Of a stretch of 64,000 nt of DNA, positions 1 to 11,048 are shown in pieces. Position 1 is the stretch's first letter; each line of letters starts with the position of its first letter. The DNA lies in assembly GCF_002847285.1 (NCBI RefSeq), contig NZ_CP025407.1, positions 558,001 to 622,000 of the forward strand, given 5' to 3'. The notes below the pieces were generated by a model. That model was not told the DNA's origin and searched no databases. It worked only from the letters and a program-made list of their open reading frames with translations. The DNA is from Streptomyces sp. CMB-StM0423. GTDB taxonomy: Bacteria > Actinomycetota > Actinomycetes > Streptomycetales > Streptomycetaceae. Both the position numbers and the translations under genes were made by a program.

Positions 1-3000
1 GGCGGTGCGCACGAGATCGCGGGAGGGCGCGTCGGTGCCGTCGCTCCCGCCGGGCGCGACGAGCGTCGGCTCGTCCACGTCGGCGAGCGCCTGCCGCCAC
101 GCCTCCGCGGCGGCGTCCCTGTCCTGGCGGGCCAGCCAGCCGAGGTAGTCGCGGTACGGCGTCACGGGCGGCAGCCCGGCGGCGCTGCCCCCGGCCGCGT
201 AGCAGGCCCACAGCTCGCGCCGCAGAATCGGCACCGACCAGCCGTCGAGCGCCAGGTGATGGAGCGTGAGCACCATCCGGTACCGCTCGGCGCCCGTCCG
301 CAGCAACGCCACCCGCAGCAGCGGCGGGCGCACCAGGTCGAACCGCCGGGCGCGCTCGGCAGCGGCGATACGCTCCGACTCCGCCCACGCCTCGCCGACG
401 CCCAGCCCGGTCAGGTCTTCCTCGCGCCACGGCAGTTCGGCATCCTCCACCACGACCTGCACGGGCCGGTCCACGCCGGGCAGGTTCCGGAACCCGGCGC
501 GCATACTGGCGTGGCGGGCGAGCAGCGCCTGCCACGACGCCCGCAGAACGGCGGCGTCGAGCGGGCCTTCCACGCCGAGCACGAGCTGTCCGATATAGAC
601 GTCGGTGGCCTGCTCGTCGTACACCGCGTGGAACAACAGCCCTTCCTGCAGCGGCGATACCGGCAGCACCTCCACGAGGCCCGGGACGGCGGCCGACAGT
701 TCGTCCAGTACGTCCGGCGCCAGGTCGACGAGCGGGGGCGCGTCGGGGGCACCGGCAGCGTCGGTCACGGCAGCCGCGGCGGCGGCGAGCCGGGCGGGGG
801 TACGGAGCTGGAACACCTGCCGCGACGTGAACGCCAACCCCGCCCGCTGAGCAGCCGACACCAGCAGCATCGAGCGGATCGAGTCACCGCCGAGAGCAAA
901 GAAGGAGTCGTCGGCGCCGACGCGCTCCACGCCGAGGACGTCGGCGTACAGCTCGCAGAGCAGCACCTCCCGCGGCGTCGCGGGCGCGCGTCGTCCTGCG
1001 CTTCCGTTCGCCTCCGGGGCGGGCAGGGCCTTGCGGTCGAGCTTGCCGTTGGGCGTGAGGGGCAGGGCATCGAGGGCGACGATCGCGGCAGGGACCATGT
1101 GCTCGGGCAGCCGCAGCGCGGCGAACTCCCGTACGGCATCCGGCGCCACGCGGCCGCCGGCCGGTACGACGTATCCGACGAGCCGTTTGTCGCCGGGCTG
1201 GTCCTCCCGTACGACGACGGCGGTATGAGCAACCTCAGGGTGGGCGGCGAGGACGGCTTCGATCTCGCCCGGTTCGATACGGAAGCCGTGGATCTTGACC
1301 TGCTCGTCGGCGCGGCCGGCGAAGTGCAGCAGCCCGTCGTCGGACCACCGGGCAAGGTCACCCGAACGGTACATGCGCGCACCGGGCTGGAAGGGGCAGG
1401 CGACGAAGCGTTCAGCGGTCAGCCCGCCGCGGCCGATGTAACCACGGGCCAGGCCCGGGCCGGCGATATACAACTCGCCGGTGATTCCCGGGGGTACGGG
1501 CCGGAGGAAGTCATCCAGCACGTAGGTACGGGCGTTACCGATCGGCCGGCCGATGGGCGGAGGCGCATCGTGCGGCTCGATACCCGAATCCAGCAGGGTG
1601 GCGGTCGTGATCACGGTGGCCTCGGTCGGCCCGTACGTGTTCCACACCCGCGCCTGCCGCAACCAGCGAGACGCCAAGTCGGCCGTCAGCAACTCCGCAC
1701 CCAGCACCCAGTTCCGTACGCCCGTGACCGCAGCCGGGTCGAGGACGCTCATGAGGGACGGCACCACGCTGGCCACCGAGACACCCGAACTGCGGATCAT
1801 CTCCGCCAGCGCCGCAGGCTCTTCGCGCTCCTCACCCGTCGCAATCGCCAACGTGCCACCCGCCGCCAGCGTGACCGCGACATCCAGCACCGCGGCATCG
1901 AAGCTGAACGACGCGAACTGCAACACCGTCACACCCTCGGCAACACCAAGGACCGCACGCATCGCCTCCGCCAGGTTCGCCGGGCCCACATGCGGAACCG
2001 CCACCCCCTTCGGGCGGCCCGTCGATCCGGAGGTGTAGATCACGTACGCCAACTCGTCGAGCCCGACGCGCCGCTCCACCGCCGCACCGGGCTCCGCCGC
2101 GATCTCCGTCGCGGCCTCGTCCAGCAGCACGACCCGGGCCGCGCCCGCGGGCACCCCGGCCATCGACCGGGCCGCGCCGACGACCACGGCGGCTCCGCTG
2201 TCGGCGATCATGAAGCCCAACCGGTCCGCCGGATAGGCGGGGTCGAGAGGCACGTACGCGCCTCCGGCCTTCCACACCGCGAGGATCCCCGCGACCATCT
2301 CCACACCCCGCGGCAGGCACAGCCCCACCCGCGACTCCCGAGCCACCCCCAGCCCCCGCAGATACCGCCCCAACCGGTTCGCCCGCGCGTCCAACTCCCC
2401 GTACGACAGAGCCTCCGCCCCGCAGCGCACGGCGACGGCCTCCGGCGCCTGCCGCACCCGCGCCTCGAACCGGTCCAGCACCGAACCCGCCGGCACCGCA
2501 AGATCCGTGGCGTTCCACTCCGACACCACCGACGCCCGTTCGGTCTCGCCCAGCGCGTCGATATCGCCGACCCGCGCGCCCGGGTCGGCGGCCATCTGTG
2601 CCAGCACGCGGACGAACCGGTCGGCCACGGCCTGTGCGGACCGCTCGTCGAAGGCGTCCAGCCAGTAGTCGAACCAGAGCTTCATGCCGTCGTCCGGCTC
2701 CACGCCCAGGGCCAGGGCGTACGTCGTCGACTCGCGCAGCCGGGACTCGGCGATCCGCAGGGGCTCCGGCGGCGCGCTCGCACCGGCGCCGTAGGTCCGG
2801 AGCGTCATCAGGGTGTCGAACGTGGCGCCGGGCCCGGCGAGCCGCTGGATGTCGGCGAGACCGAGGTGCTGGTGGTCGAGGAGCGCGGTCTGCTCTGCCC
2901 GGACCGCGTCGAGCAGTTCGGCGATCGTCTGCGCCGGGTCCAGCCGGACCCGTACGGGCACCGTGTTGAGGAACAGCCCGACCATGTCGGCTACGCCCGG

Positions 3001-6000
3001 CAGCTCCGCCGGCCGGCCCGCGACCACGCTGCCGAAGACGACGTCGCTACGGCCCGCGAGCTGCCCCACGACCATCGCCCACGCGGTCTCCAGCAGCGTA
3101 TTCAGCGTCAGGCCGCGGTGGCGGGCCAGGTCTTCCAGCGCGGCGGTCAGCCCGGCGCCCGGTTCCGCGACCACCTTGCCGGTCGGCGCCGGTTCACCGT
3201 CCTGCCGTGCCGGTGCCACCAGCGTCGGCTCGTCCACGTCGGCGAGCGCCAGCCGCCACGCCTCCGCGGCGGTCTCCTCGTCCTGCCGGGCCAGCCACGT
3301 CAGATGGTCGCGGTGCGGCGTCGCGGGTGGGAGGACGGCAAGGTCGGCGCCCGCCGCGTAGAGGGTCCACAGCTCGCGCAGGACGATCGGCAGCGACCAG
3401 CCGTCCAGGGCGATGTGGTGGAGGGTGAGCACCATCCGGTACCGCTCAGTGCCGATCCGCAGCAACGCCACCCGCAGCAGCGGCGGCTGTGCCGGATCGA
3501 ACCGCCGTGCCCGCTCGGCGTCCGCGATCCGCTCCGACTCCGCCCGCGCCTCCGTGGCACCCAGCCCGGACAGGTCCTCCTCGCGCCACGGCAGCTCGAC
3601 GCCCTCGACGACCACCTGCACCGGCCGCGTCATGCCTGCCGGCTGCCGGAAACCGGCGCGCAGACCGGCGTGACGGTCCAGCAACGCCTGCCACGCCTTC
3701 CGCACCAGGCGCGGGTCAAGCGGGCCGTCGACGTCCAGGTTCAGTTGGCCGACGTACGCGTCCGGCGCCTGGTCGTCGTACAGCGCGTGGAACAGCAGAC
3801 CCTCCTGCAGCGGCGAGAGCGGCAGCACCTCCACGAGCCCGGGCACCGCCGCCGTCAACTCCGCGCGCTGCTCGCCGTCGAGGTGCAGCAGCGGGGCGTC
3901 AGAGACCGCATCTGCCGGGGCCGCGCCGTGGCCCGACGCGGCAAAGGCCGCCAGCCTCGCCGGTGTCCTGCCCTCGAACACCTGCCGGGTGGTCAGCGCA
4001 AAGCCCGCCTCGCGGGCGGCGGACACCAGCAGCATCGAGCGAATCGAATCGCCGCCGAGAGCGAAGAAGTCGTCGTCGGAGCCCACGTGCCCGACGTGCA
4101 GCACATCCGCGAACAGCGCGCACATCCGCTGCTCCAGCGGCGTCGCGGCGGCGCGCCCGCGTACGGGCCCGGCGGGCTCGGGCGGCGGCAGCGCGGCGCG
4201 GTCGACCTTGCCGTTGGGGGTCAGCGGCAGCGCGTCCAGGACTACGAGGGCGGCGGGCACCATGTGCTCGGGCAGCCGCTCGGCGGCGAACCCCCGGAGG
4301 TCGTCCGCGTCTACGCCGCCTTCGGCCGCCACCACGTAGCCGACGAGCCGCTTGTCGCCCGGCCGGTCCTCCCGTACGACGACCGCCGCCTGCGACACCC
4401 GAGGATGGGCGGCGAGCACCGACTGCACCTCGCCGGGCTCGATGCGGAAGCCCCGGATCTTCACCTGCTCGTCGGCGCGGCCCACGAACGCCAGCTCGCC
4501 GTCCGCCGTCCATCGGGCCAGGTCCCCCGAGCGGTACATCCGCTGACCGGCCGCGAAGGGGCAGGCGACGAACCGCTCCGCGGTCAGCCCGCCGCGGCCG
4601 ATATAGCCGCGGGCCAGGCCGGCACCGGCGATATACAACTCTCCGGTCACGCCCGTCGGCACGGGTCGCAGCCGGGCATCCAGCACGTAGACGCGGGTGT
4701 TGCCGAGGGGGCGTCCGATCGGGGGCGGCGGGTCGTCCGGGGCGATGTCGGCGGCGAGCGGAGTGGCGGTGGTGATGACGGTGGCCTCGGTCGGGCCGTA
4801 GGTGTTCCACACCTGCGCCTGCCGCGTCCAGCGAGACGCCAGGTCGGCGGTCAGCAACTCCGCACCCAGCACCCAGTTCCGCACACCCCTGACCGCAGCC
4901 GGATCAAGGACGCTCAGCAGCGACGGCACGACGCTGGCCACCGAGACACCGGAGGTGCGGATCATCTCCGCCAGCGCCGCCGGCTCCACCCGCTCCTCGT
5001 CCGACGCAACCGCCAACGTGCCACCCGCCGCCAGGGTGACCGCGACATCCAGCACCGCGGCGTCGAAGCTGAACGACGCGAACTGCAACACCGTCACACC
5101 CTCGGCGACACCGAGGACCGGACGCATCGCCTCCGCCAGGTTCGCCGCACCACCGTGCGGAACCGCGACGCCCTTCGGGCGGCCCGTCGATCCGGAGGTG
5201 TAGATCACGTACGCCAACTGCCCCGGCTCCAGCGGCGTGCCCAGCGGCTCCGCCGATGCCGCGGCGATGTCCTCCGCCGCGTCGTCCAGCGACACCACGC
5301 GCCCCGCCGACTCCGATACCACCCCCGCCGTGGCACCGGTCGTCAGCACGACCGCGGCTGCGCTGTCGGCGACCATGTACGCCAACCGCTCCGCCGGATA
5401 CGCCGGATCCAGCGGCACGTACGCGCCCCCGGCCTTCCACACCGCGAGGATCCCCGCGACCATCTCCACACCACGCGGCAGGCACAGCCCCACCCGCGAC
5501 TCCCGAGCCACCCCCAGCCCCCGCAGATACCGCCCCAACCGGTTCGCCCGCGCGTCCAGCTCCGCGTACGACATCGTGTCCGCGCCGCATCGCACGGCGC
5601 ACGTGCTCGGCGTGCGCCGCGCCCGCGCCTCGAACCGGTCCAGGACCGTCCCGGACGGCACCGCGAGGCGCGTCTCGTTCCACCCCGACACCACCAACCC
5701 CCGCTCCCCCGTACCCAGCAGATCCACGTCGCCCACCCGGGCGTCCGGGTCGGCACTCATGCGCTCCGCGAATCTCACCAACACCCGTCTCAGCGCCGCC
5801 CCCGCCTCCGGTATGGATTCGGGGACCGCGCATGCGGGCACCGCACATTGCGCCCCGCCCGCGGGTATCGCCCCGCCCCCGCATATCGCTTCGCCGTCCG
5901 CCCTGCCCGCCTTCCCCAATGCGGCGAGCAGTTCCTCGGCCCGCCCCTGGAGTTCGCCCAGCGTGCTCCCCGGAGCGATCTCGATGCGCAGGGCCCCGGA

Positions 6001-6207
6001 CATCGCCCCCTCGATGACCACGGCAACTTCCCGGTCGCCCGTCATCCGGTGGAAGAAGCCCGCCACCACGGCCGCCGCCTTTGTCGCGGACGCTTCCAGG
6101 TGCGCCGCGAGATCGAGGCCGTCCGTGAATCGGAGATCCCATGTGCCGCCGGCGGGGCACGGTGTCACGTGCACCACGGGCAGGGCAGGGCTGCGCGAAT
6201 CAGACAT
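1..6207 (-). CDS. Nonribosomal peptide synthetase, starter protein, A-T-C-A-T-C(partial); cut by the left edge
   Basis: The frame opens at ATG 6207 and runs 2069 codons to base 1 without a stop, so the C-terminus lies outside. About 180 N-terminal residues look like a decayed condensation remnant ending in the usual C-A linker. A1 follows (A3 motif [11 protein letters not shown] near residue 336), then T1 with phosphopantetheine serine S721 in LGGDS. C2 begins with LPLSPLQEG at 795 and has HHIALDG at 930-936. A2 has its A3 motif near 1391, T2 serine is S1776, and the last C domain (HHLALDG at 1983) is truncated. Lack of an intact N-terminal C domain marks a chain-initiating enzyme. Reading the ten pocket residues against GrsA gives D-A-L-S-V-G-T-V-I-K for both A domains. 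From memory this matches neither the common Hpg code (DIFHLGLLCK type) nor the glycopeptide Dpg code (DPYHGGTLCK). No epimerase domain lies between the modules. It is the third gene of the mbtH operon. Confidence 0.95.
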   Translation of the reverse strand, partial: MSDSRSPALPVVHVTPCPAGGTWDLRFTDGLDLAAHLEASATKAAAVVAGFFHRMTGDREVAVVIEGAMSGALRIEIAPGSTLGELQGRAEELLAALGKAGRADGEAICGGGAIPAGGAQCAVPACAVPESIPEAGAALRRVLVRFAERMSADPDARVGDVDLLGTGERGLVVSGWNETRLAVPSGTVLDRFEARARRTPSTCAVRCGADTMSYAELDARANRLGRYLRGLGVARESRVGLCLPRGVEMVAGILAVWKAGGAYVPLDPAYPAERLAYMVADSAAAVVLTTGATAGVVSESAGRVVSLDDAAEDIAAASAEPLGTPLEPGQLAYVIYTSGSTGRPKGVAVPHGGAANLAEAMRPVLGVAEGVTVLQFASFSFDAAVLDVAVTLAAGGTLAVASDEERVEPAALAEMIRTSGVSVASVVPSLLSVLDPAAVRGVRNWVLGAELLTADLASRWTRQAQVWNTYGPTEATVITTATPLAADIAPDDPPPPIGRPLGNTRVYVLDARLRPVPTGVTGELYIAGAGLARGYIGRGGLTAERFVACPFAAGQRMYRSGDLARWTADGELAFVGRADEQVKIRGFRIEPGEVQSVLAAHPRVSQAAVVVREDRPGDKRLVGYVVAAEGGVDADDLRGFAAERLPEHMVPAALVVLDALPLTPNGKVDRAALPPPEPAGPVRGRAAATPLEQRMCALFADVLHVGHVGSDDDFFALGGDSIRSMLLVSAAREAGFALTTRQVFEGRTPARLAAFAASGHGAAPADAVSDAPLLHLDGEQRAELTAAVPGLVEVLPLSPLQEGLLFHALYDDQAPDAYVGQLNLDVDGPLDPRLVRKAWQALLDRHAGLRAGFRQPAGMTRPVQVVVEGVELPWREEDLSGLGATEARAESERIADAERARRFDPAQPPLLRVALLRIGTERYRMVLTLHHIALDGWSLPIVLRELWTLYAAGADLAVLPPATPHRDHLTWLARQDEETAAEAWRLALADVDEPTLVAPARQDGEPAPTGKVVAEPGAGLTAALEDLARHRGLTLNTLLETAWAMVVGQLAGRSDVVFGSVVAGRPAELPGVADMVGLFLNTVPVRVRLDPAQTIAELLDAVRAEQTALLDHQHLGLADIQRLAGPGATFDTLMTLRTYGAGASAPPEPLRIAESRLRESTTYALALGVEPDDGMKLWFDYWLDAFDERSAQAVADRFVRVLAQMAADPGARVGDIDALGETERASVVSEWNATDLAVPAGSVLDRFEARVRQAPEAVAVRCGAEALSYGELDARANRLGRYLRGLGVARESRVGLCLPRGVEMVAGILAVWKAGGAYVPLDPAYPADRLGFMIADSGAAVVVGAARSMAGVPAGAARVVLLDEAATEIAAEPGAAVERRVGLDELAYVIYTSGSTGRPKGVAVPHVGPANLAEAMRAVLGVAEGVTVLQFASFSFDAAVLDVAVTLAAGGTLAIATGEEREEPAALAEMIRSSGVSVASVVPSLMSVLDPAAVTGVRNWVLGAELLTADLASRWLRQARVWNTYGPTEATVITTATLLDSGIEPHDAPPPIGRPIGNARTYVLDDFLRPVPPGITGELYIAGPGLARGYIGRGGLTAERFVACPFQPGARMYRSGDLARWSDDGLLHFAGRADEQVKIHGFRIEPGEIEAVLAAHPEVAHTAVVVREDQPGDKRLVGYVVPAGGRVAPDAVREFAALRLPEHMVPAAIVALDALPLTPNGKLDRKALPAPEANGSAGRRAPATPREVLLCELYADVLGVERVGADDSFFALGGDSIRSMLLVSAAQRAGLAFTSRQVFQLRTPARLAAAAAAVTDAAGAPDAPPLVDLAPDVLDELSAAVPGLVEVLPVSPLQEGLLFHAVYDEQATDVYIGQLVLGVEGPLDAAVLRASWQALLARHASMRAGFRNLPGVDRPVQVVVEDAELPWREEDLTGLGVGEAWAESERIAAAERARRFDLVRPPLLRVALLRTGAERYRMVLTLHHLALDGWSVPILRRELWACYAAGGSAAGLPPVTPYRDYLGWLARQDRDAAAEAWRQALADVDEPTLVAPGGSDGTDAPSRDLVRTA
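1620..2400. repeat. Module-2 A-domain copy of an internal NRPS duplication
   Basis: By eye this stretch is roughly 90 percent identical in DNA to 4780..5560. Long runs differ by only one or two bases, for example around 2255-2390 against 5415-5550. It covers core motifs A1 to A5 of the second adenylation domain, including all the pocket residues I could read. Confidence 0.85.
4780..5560. repeat. Module-1 A-domain copy of an internal NRPS duplication
   Basis: Partner of 1620..2400, offset by about 3.16 kb, which is one NRPS module. The flanking linker and C domain are less alike, so homology is concentrated in the substrate-binding half of the A domains. Confidence 0.85.
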
Positions 6208-6310
6208 TCCTGAGGTCTCCACTGGCTCAATCAGGCGACGACGTTCATGGCGATTGCGGACTGCGCGCGACGCTGCACGTCCTGTGCCTGCGGTTGACGA
6301 ACTCGTGGGG

Positions 6311-8419
6311 CTAGCGCGGCCCCGGGCCGTGCAGGACGGGACCGGGCCCGCCCATTCCGGGGCCGGGGCCCATTCCCGGACCGGGGCCGATGAGTATTCC
6401 CTGCGGCGGGCCGTCCATCATCGGACCGTTCGGCGCCATCGGGGCCATCTCCGGGGCCGGGGCGTCGTTCTTCGGCTGGCGGGAGAACTGCGTGCGGTAC
6501 AGCTCGGCGTAGAGGCCGTCGAGTTCGAGCAGTTCGTCGTGAGTGCCGTGCTCCTGGACCTGGCCCTGGTCGATGACCAGGATCTGGTCCGCGTCCCGGA
6601 TGGTGGAGAGCCGGTGGGCGATCACCAGCGAGGTCCTGCCCGTGAGCGCCGTCTTGAGGGCCCGCTGCAGCGCCGCCTCGGACTCGGAGTCCAGATGGGC
6701 GGTCGCCTCGTCGAGGACCACGATCGGCGGGGCCTTGAGCAGGAGCCGGGCCATGGCGATGCGCTGCTTCTCACCGCCGGACATCCGGTACCCGCGGTCC
6801 CCGACGAGGGTGTCGAGGCCGTCGGGCAGCGCCTCGATCAGGCTCCAGATCTGGGCCGCCCGGCAGGCTTCGATCATGTCCTTCTCGGTGGCGTCCGGGC
6901 GGGCGTACTGGAGATTCTGCCGGATGGTGGTGTGGAACAGGTGGGCGTCCTGGGTGACCATGCCGACGGTGTCGCGGAGCGATGCCAGCGTCAGGTCGCG
7001 CAGGTCGTGGCCGCCGATCCGGACGACGCCCTCGCCCGGGTCGTAGAGCCGCGGCACCAGGTGGGTGATGGTCGTCTTGCCGGCGCCGGAGGGACCGACG
7101 AGGGCGGTGAGCTTGCCCGCGGGGGCGGTGAAGTTCAGGCCGCGCAGGGTCCAGGAGTTGTCGCCGCGCTGGGGTGCGGGGCCCGCGAGGGACTCCAGAG
7201 AGGCGAGAGAGACGTCCGCCGCGGACGGGTAGCGGAAGGAGACTCCGGAGAACTCGACCTCCGGTGCGCTCGGCGCGGCACCGGCCCCGTTCGCAGCCGC
7301 CCCGTTCACCCCGGCACCGTTCGCGGTGGCTCCGGGCGCGGCGACCGTGGGCAGGGCGCGGGCGTCCGCCTTCTCCTGGATGAGCGGCTTGAGATCGAGG
7401 ATCTCGAAGAGCCGGTCGAAGCTGACCAGGGCCATCAGAATGTCCCGCTGGGCGCCGGAGAGTTGGTTGATCGGCGCCAGCAGCCGGGTGAGCAGGGTGG
7501 CGAGCGCCACCAGCGTGCCGATCTGGAAGACGCCCTCGATGACGAGGCCGCCGCCGAGCCCGTAGACCAGCGCGGTGGACAGGGAGCCGACGAGCATCAT
7601 CGACAGGAACAGCAGCTTCGAGTAGACCGACGCGCGGACACCGAGGTCGCGGCCCTTGCCCGCGAGGTCGGCGAACATGCCGTTCTCGGTCTCCGGGCGG
7701 CCGTAGAGCTTGGCGAGCAGCGCGCCCGTGACGTTGAACCGCTCGCTCATGAAGGCGCCGATCTCGCCGTTGACCTGCATGTGTTCGCGCATGACGCGCT
7801 GCAGCCGGTGGCCGACGACTTTGCCGGGGAGGATGAAGAGCGGAAGCATCACCAGGCTGATCAGCGTGATCGCCCAGGAGAGGTAGAACATCGCGCCCAG
7901 GACGAGCAGCGCGGTCAGGCCGGCGGAGACGACGGTGGACAGCAGGGAGGTCAGGGCCTGCTGGGCGCCCACGACATCGGTGTTGAGGCGGCTGACCAGC
8001 GATCCGGTCTGGGCGCGGGTGAAGAAGCCGAGCGGCTGGCGCTGTACGTGGTCGAAGACCTCCGTGCGGAGGTCGTAGATGAGCCCTTCGCTGACCTTCC
8101 CGGAGAGCCATGCCTCGGCGAAGCCGACGACGGTCTGCAGGAGTGAGAGGACCGCGACGGCGACGGAGATCCAGACGACGACGGAGGTGTCCCGCGGCAT
8201 GATGCCGTTGTCGATGAGGTATTTGAAGAGAATGGGAACGGCCACCACGATTCCCGCATTGAGCGCGGTGACCGCGAACAGCACCGAAATTCTGAGTCGG
8301 TGCGGCCGGGTGTAGGGAAGGATGCGCTTGGCCGTACCCTTCTTCACCTTCTGCCTGGTGACCGAATCCGGCCCGTCGGCGCGCATGATGACCGGCCCGG
8401 AGCCGCCAATCATGGCCAC
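6311..8419 (-). CDS. ABC exporter, fused membrane and ATPase domains (peptide export)
   Basis: Half-transporter of 702 residues. An N-terminal six-helix membrane domain (about residues 40-330) is followed by an Ala/Gly/Asn-rich linker and a nucleotide-binding domain with Walker [10 protein letters not shown] (G442 to K448), signature MSGGEKQR and Walker [13 protein letters not shown]. The C-terminus carries an unusual tail of about 35 residues rich in Met, Pro and Gly with repeated GPGPGM units. GTG 8419 is chosen as start because GGAGG ends six bases before it; ATG 8413 is the alternative. The gene lies between mbtH (37-bp gap) and the NRPS (103-bp gap) on the same strand. By context it most likely exports the finished peptide and may add self-protection. 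Homologous exporters accompany glycopeptide and ramoplanin-type clusters. Confidence 0.92.
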   Translation of the reverse strand: MAMIGGSGPVIMRADGPDSVTRQKVKKGTAKRILPYTRPHRLRISVLFAVTALNAGIVVAVPILFKYLIDNGIMPRDTSVVVWISVAVAVLSLLQTVVGFAEAWLSGKVSEGLIYDLRTEVFDHVQRQPLGFFTRAQTGSLVSRLNTDVVGAQQALTSLLSTVVSAGLTALLVLGAMFYLSWAITLISLVMLPLFILPGKVVGHRLQRVMREHMQVNGEIGAFMSERFNVTGALLAKLYGRPETENGMFADLAGKGRDLGVRASVYSKLLFLSMMLVGSLSTALVYGLGGGLVIEGVFQIGTLVALATLLTRLLAPINQLSGAQRDILMALVSFDRLFEILDLKPLIQEKADARALPTVAAPGATANGAGVNGAAANGAGAAPSAPEVEFSGVSFRYPSAADVSLASLESLAGPAPQRGDNSWTLRGLNFTAPAGKLTALVGPSGAGKTTITHLVPRLYDPGEGVVRIGGHDLRDLTLASLRDTVGMVTQDAHLFHTTIRQNLQYARPDATEKDMIEACRAAQIWSLIEALPDGLDTLVGDRGYRMSGGEKQRIAMARLLLKAPPIVVLDEATAHLDSESEAALQRALKTALTGRTSLVIAHRLSTIRDADQILVIDQGQVQEHGTHDELLELDGLYAELYRTQFSRQPKNDAPAPEMAPMAPNGPMMDGPPQGILIGPGPGMGPGPGMGGPGPVLHGPGPR

Positions 8420-8456
8420 GAATTACCTCCAGTGTTCGTCGTCGGGCCGGGGCGTC

Positions 8457-8687
8457 CTAGCGGGCGGCGGCCTGCTCCTGCCTGTCCATCTCGTCGATCA
8501 GGCTCTTGGGCCGCATGTCCGTCCAGTTCTCCTCGATGTAGTCCATGCACGCCTTGCGGCTCTCCTCGCCGAACACGGACTTCCAGCCGGCGGGGACTTC
8601 GGCGAAGGCGGGCCAGAGGGAATGCTGGTTCTCGTCGTTGACCAGCACCAGGAAAGTGCCGTTCTCGTTGTCGAACGGATTCGCCAT
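8457..8687 (-). CDS. mbtH: MbtH-like NRPS chaperone
   Basis: Protein of 76 residues, a typical MbtH-family length, beginning [12 protein letters not shown] and containing the family pattern N-x-E-x-Q-H-S-L-W-P followed by P-x-G-W and a downstream W-T-D-M-R-P. MbtH proteins bind the N-terminal part of adenylation domains and are often needed for their folding or activity, above all for domains that load Tyr- and phenylglycine-type residues. The start has GGGAG shortly upstream. It is the first gene of the mbtH-exporter-NRPS operon, whose promoter and StrR-type operator lie just upstream. Confidence 0.96.
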   Translation of the reverse strand: MANPFDNENGTFLVLVNDENQHSLWPAFAEVPAGWKSVFGEESRKACMDYIEENWTDMRPKSLIDEMDRQEQAAAR

Positions 8688-8726
8688 GACCGCTCCCGTC
8701 GGTGGGGTTTCCTCAAGTCGGAATAC

Positions 8727-8755
8727 ACACTAACCAGGCGGGCAGAAGGCGACAA
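8727..8755 (-). promoter_or_regulatory. Candidate promoter of the mbtH-exporter-NRPS operon
   Basis: On the minus strand TTGTCG (8755-8750) is followed after 17 bases by TAGTGT (8732-8727). It lies 40 bp upstream of the mbtH start and just downstream of the StrR-type operator. An extra TTGGAC half-site at 8758-8763 abuts the -35. Confidence 0.6.
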
Positions 8756-8775
8756 GGTTGGACAACCGGAAGGCC

Positions 8776-8804
8776 GTCCAACTGTGAATTCTCAGCAGTT
8801 GGAC
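8776..8804. promoter_or_regulatory. StrR/Bbr-type operator, site A
   Basis: Perfect match to GTCCAA-N17-TTGGAC. The arms extend to nine bases (GTCCAACTG-N11-CAGTTGGAC), which is the arm and spacer geometry known for StrR-family operators. It sits upstream of the mbtH promoter, so the cluster's StrR-like regulator probably activates this operon. Confidence 0.85.
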
Positions 8805-8837
8805 GGGTGTTATTCGAGGAAAACGGAAAGGAGCGTC

Positions 8838-10139
8838 TCAGAAATGGGCCGGCGCCGCGCCGGGCTCCGCGAGCTTGGCCGCCCGGACCCTCTCGCCGGG
8901 CCCGTCCCCGCGGAGCGGGAAGGCGACGGTCACGGCCAGCCCGCCCCCGGCTCTGGCCTCGGCGGTGAGGGTGGCGCCGTGAGCGGTGGCGATGGAGCGG
9001 ACGATCGACAGACCCAGCCCGTGGTGGCCGTCACCGGCGGTGCGGCGGAGCCGCTGGAAGGGGTGGAAGAGGCGCTCGACCTGGTCCGGCGGCACCGCGG
9101 CGCCGGTGTTGCGGACGGAGAGGTAGGCGCCTCCGTCCCGTACTCCGGTGGCGATCTCGACGCTGCCGCCGGGGACGTTGTAGTCGATGGCGTTGTCGAG
9201 GAGGTTGGCCACCAGACGGTGGATGAGCGCCGAGTCGCCGGAGATGCGGGCCGGTTCCATGGCCGAGCTGACGGCCAGCTCGCGCCGGCCGATCTCCGGC
9301 CGGAACGCGGGAATGACCTCGTGGGTGAGGGCGGCGAGGTCGAGCGGTTCCCGGCTTTCCAGACCCCGGTCGCTGCTGGAGAGGGTGAGGAGCGACTCCA
9401 GGAGCGTGGCCTGCTGCTTGCTGATCGTCAGCAGCCGCTCGAAGTTCGCGCGGAAGGACTCGAGAGTGGCGCCGCGGTCGATGAGGGTTTCCTCCAGCAG
9501 CGCGTGTTCGAGGGTGAGGGGTGTGCGCAGCTCGTGAGCCGCGTTGGCGACGAATCTCTTCTGGGATTCGAGCGCCGTCTCCAGCCTGCCGAGCAGCCCG
9601 TTGACGGTGTCGGCGAGGTCCTTCAGCTCGTCGGGCGGGCCGCCGGTGGCCAGGCGCTCGTGCAGGTTGCGCGCGGAGATGTGGCGGATGGTGCTCGTCA
9701 TGGTGCGCAGGGGGCGCAGGACGCGGCCGGCGACCACCCAGCCGAGGCCGATGGCGATGACCGACATGATGGCGAGGGCAAGCCCGGACTGCATGAGCAG
9801 CCGGTCGAGCATCGCCTCCCGCTGGTGCCACGCCTGCTGGCGCATCCCCTCGACGATGCCGCTCTCCTGGTTGGCGAGATCCTCGTCCAGCCGGTAGGTG
9901 CGGGTGTCCGCCTGGGCGGAGGACTGGGCGGAGCCGTACTGCACGTCCTTGAACGTCACCAGACCGCCGGAGGGGCGGGCGACGAGGAGGTACGTGATCG
10001 CCAGCAGCACGGCACCGGAGAGGACGAACAGCGAGCCGTACAGGAGGGTGAGGCGCACCCGGACCCGCCGGGGCGTGAGCTGCGCGGGCATCGCGCCGAC
10101 GCGCTTCAGGACGGCCAGGTGCAGTCGCGACAGCCCCAT
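8838..10139 (-). CDS. Sensor histidine kinase of a two-component system (VanS/OmpR-partner type)
   Basis: Protein of 433 residues. Two membrane helices (about 30-53 and 116-138) flank a short outside loop of some 60 residues. A HAMP segment follows, then the phosphoacceptor box NAAHELRTPLT with His202, an N box (NLLDNAIDYN) and a G box (GLGLSIVRSIA). The start ATG 10139 has GAGGT seven bases upstream and follows the regulator's stop by nine bases, so the two genes are co-transcribed. The small sensor loop and position inside an Hpg/Dpg cluster resemble VanS-like kinases of glycopeptide clusters, but no vanHAX genes are present. The signal is unknown; sensing the own product or cell-wall stress is a guess. 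Confidence 0.93.
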   Translation of the reverse strand: MGLSRLHLAVLKRVGAMPAQLTPRRVRVRLTLLYGSLFVLSGAVLLAITYLLVARPSGGLVTFKDVQYGSAQSSAQADTRTYRLDEDLANQESGIVEGMRQQAWHQREAMLDRLLMQSGLALAIMSVIAIGLGWVVAGRVLRPLRTMTSTIRHISARNLHERLATGGPPDELKDLADTVNGLLGRLETALESQKRFVANAAHELRTPLTLEHALLEETLIDRGATLESFRANFERLLTISKQQATLLESLLTLSSSDRGLESREPLDLAALTHEVIPAFRPEIGRRELAVSSAMEPARISGDSALIHRLVANLLDNAIDYNVPGGSVEIATGVRDGGAYLSVRNTGAAVPPDQVERLFHPFQRLRRTAGDGHHGLGLSIVRSIATAHGATLTAEARAGGGLAVTVAFPLRGDGPGERVRAAKLAEPGAAPAHF

Positions 10140-10148
10140 GGGCGTACC

Positions 10149-10802
10149 TCAAATCCGGTAGCCGCTCCGCGGCACCGTCTCGATCACCGGGGGCAGACCG
10201 AGCTTGGAGCGCAGGCGGTTGATCGTGGTCTTCACCGTGGTGGTGAACGGGTCGGCCGCCTCGTCCCAGACGCGTTCGAGGAGCTCCTCCGCCGAGACCA
10301 CCCGGCCCTGGGCGGAGAGCAGGCACTCCAGGACGGCGAGTTCCTTCGGAGTGAGCGTCAGGCGTTCGCCGCCGCGGGTGGCGAAGCGCTGGGCGGGGTC
10401 GAGCCGGAGGTCGCCGTGCTCCAGCACCGGGGGCACGGCGGGCTGGGCGCGGCGGGCGAGTGCCCGCAGCCGGGCGACCAGTTCGGCGTAGGCGAAGGGT
10501 TTGGGCAGATAGTCGTCGGCGCCGAGGTTCAGTCCCTCGACGCGGTCGATGATCGTCCCGGAGGCGGTGAGCATCAGCACCCGCGCGTGGTGGGGCTGGG
10601 AGACCAGCTCCTTGCACACCTCGTCGCCGTGGACGCCGGGGAGGTCGCGGTCGAGGACGACGACGTCGTAGTCGACGGTCATCGTGCGCTCCAGCGCGTC
10701 GGATCCGTCGTACACGACATCGACGGCCATACCCTCCCGGCGCAGCACCCGTGCCACCGAGTCGGCCAGCTCAGCGTGGTCTTCGACTACCAGAACCCTC
10801 AT
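10149..10802 (-). CDS. OmpR/VanR-family response regulator
   Basis: Protein of 217 residues from ATG 10802. The receiver domain begins MRVLVVEDHAELADS, with acidic pocket residues E7-D8, phosphoacceptor D51 (VVLDRDLPG) and a conserved Lys in YLPKPF. The C-terminal half is a winged-helix DNA-binding domain (LTPKELAVLECLL, then TTVKTTINRLRSKLG). It pairs with the kinase immediately downstream. Tandem 11-bp repeats about 100 bp upstream of its start are typical targets of this family and suggest autoregulation; similar repeats occur ahead of the LmbU-like gene. An in-frame start 33 bases upstream is possible but would precede the normal receiver N-terminus. Confidence 0.94.
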   Translation of the reverse strand: MRVLVVEDHAELADSVARVLRREGMAVDVVYDGSDALERTMTVDYDVVVLDRDLPGVHGDEVCKELVSQPHHARVLMLTASGTIIDRVEGLNLGADDYLPKPFAYAELVARLRALARRAQPAVPPVLEHGDLRLDPAQRFATRGGERLTLTPKELAVLECLLSAQGRVVSAEELLERVWDEAADPFTTTVKTTINRLRSKLGLPPVIETVPRSGYRI

Positions 10803-10897
10803 CAGCGGCACCTGCCGGAGGTCTCGCGGGCGCATGGCGAGGATGCGGCGGACGGGCGTTCAAGAACGGCCATCACGGCTGACGATCCCCCACCTTG

Positions 10898-10919
10898 CGT
10901 CACACTGCGGTCACAGCGC
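10898..10919. promoter_or_regulatory. Tandem 11-bp direct repeat, candidate OmpR-family operator
   Basis: Two head-to-tail 11-mers, CGTCACACTGC and GGTCACAGCGC, lie about 96 bp upstream of the response regulator start. The 11-bp periodicity is that of OmpR/PhoB-family binding sites, so either the local regulator or PhoP could bind. Confidence 0.5.
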
Positions 10920-11048
10920 TTCACTTCGTCGTGTCCCCGTGCGTGGTTGGAACCGCCTTCAGATTAGCGCGGCCGGGTGTAAGGCCGGGGTTTCAGCGGA
11001 TGGGTTCCGGCCGGGGCTTCCTGCTGGTGGCGGCCGCGGTGGGCGAGC

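Noticed and set aside
256..6213. Open frame of 1985 codons on the plus strand opposite the NRPS
   Set aside because: It is antisense to a continuous NRPS frame with all core motifs; its translation is Arg/Gly/His/Gln-rich and motif-free, a usual artefact of high-GC coding DNA.
8838..10802. Glycopeptide resistance locus (vanRS with vanHAX)
   Set aside because: The kinase and regulator are generic OmpR-partner types and no vanH, vanA or vanX gene is in the window.
5237..10967. Long plus-strand frames opposite the exporter and the two-component genes
   Set aside because: The minus-strand frames carry clear ABC, MbtH, kinase and regulator motifs; the plus-strand translations are low-complexity shadows.
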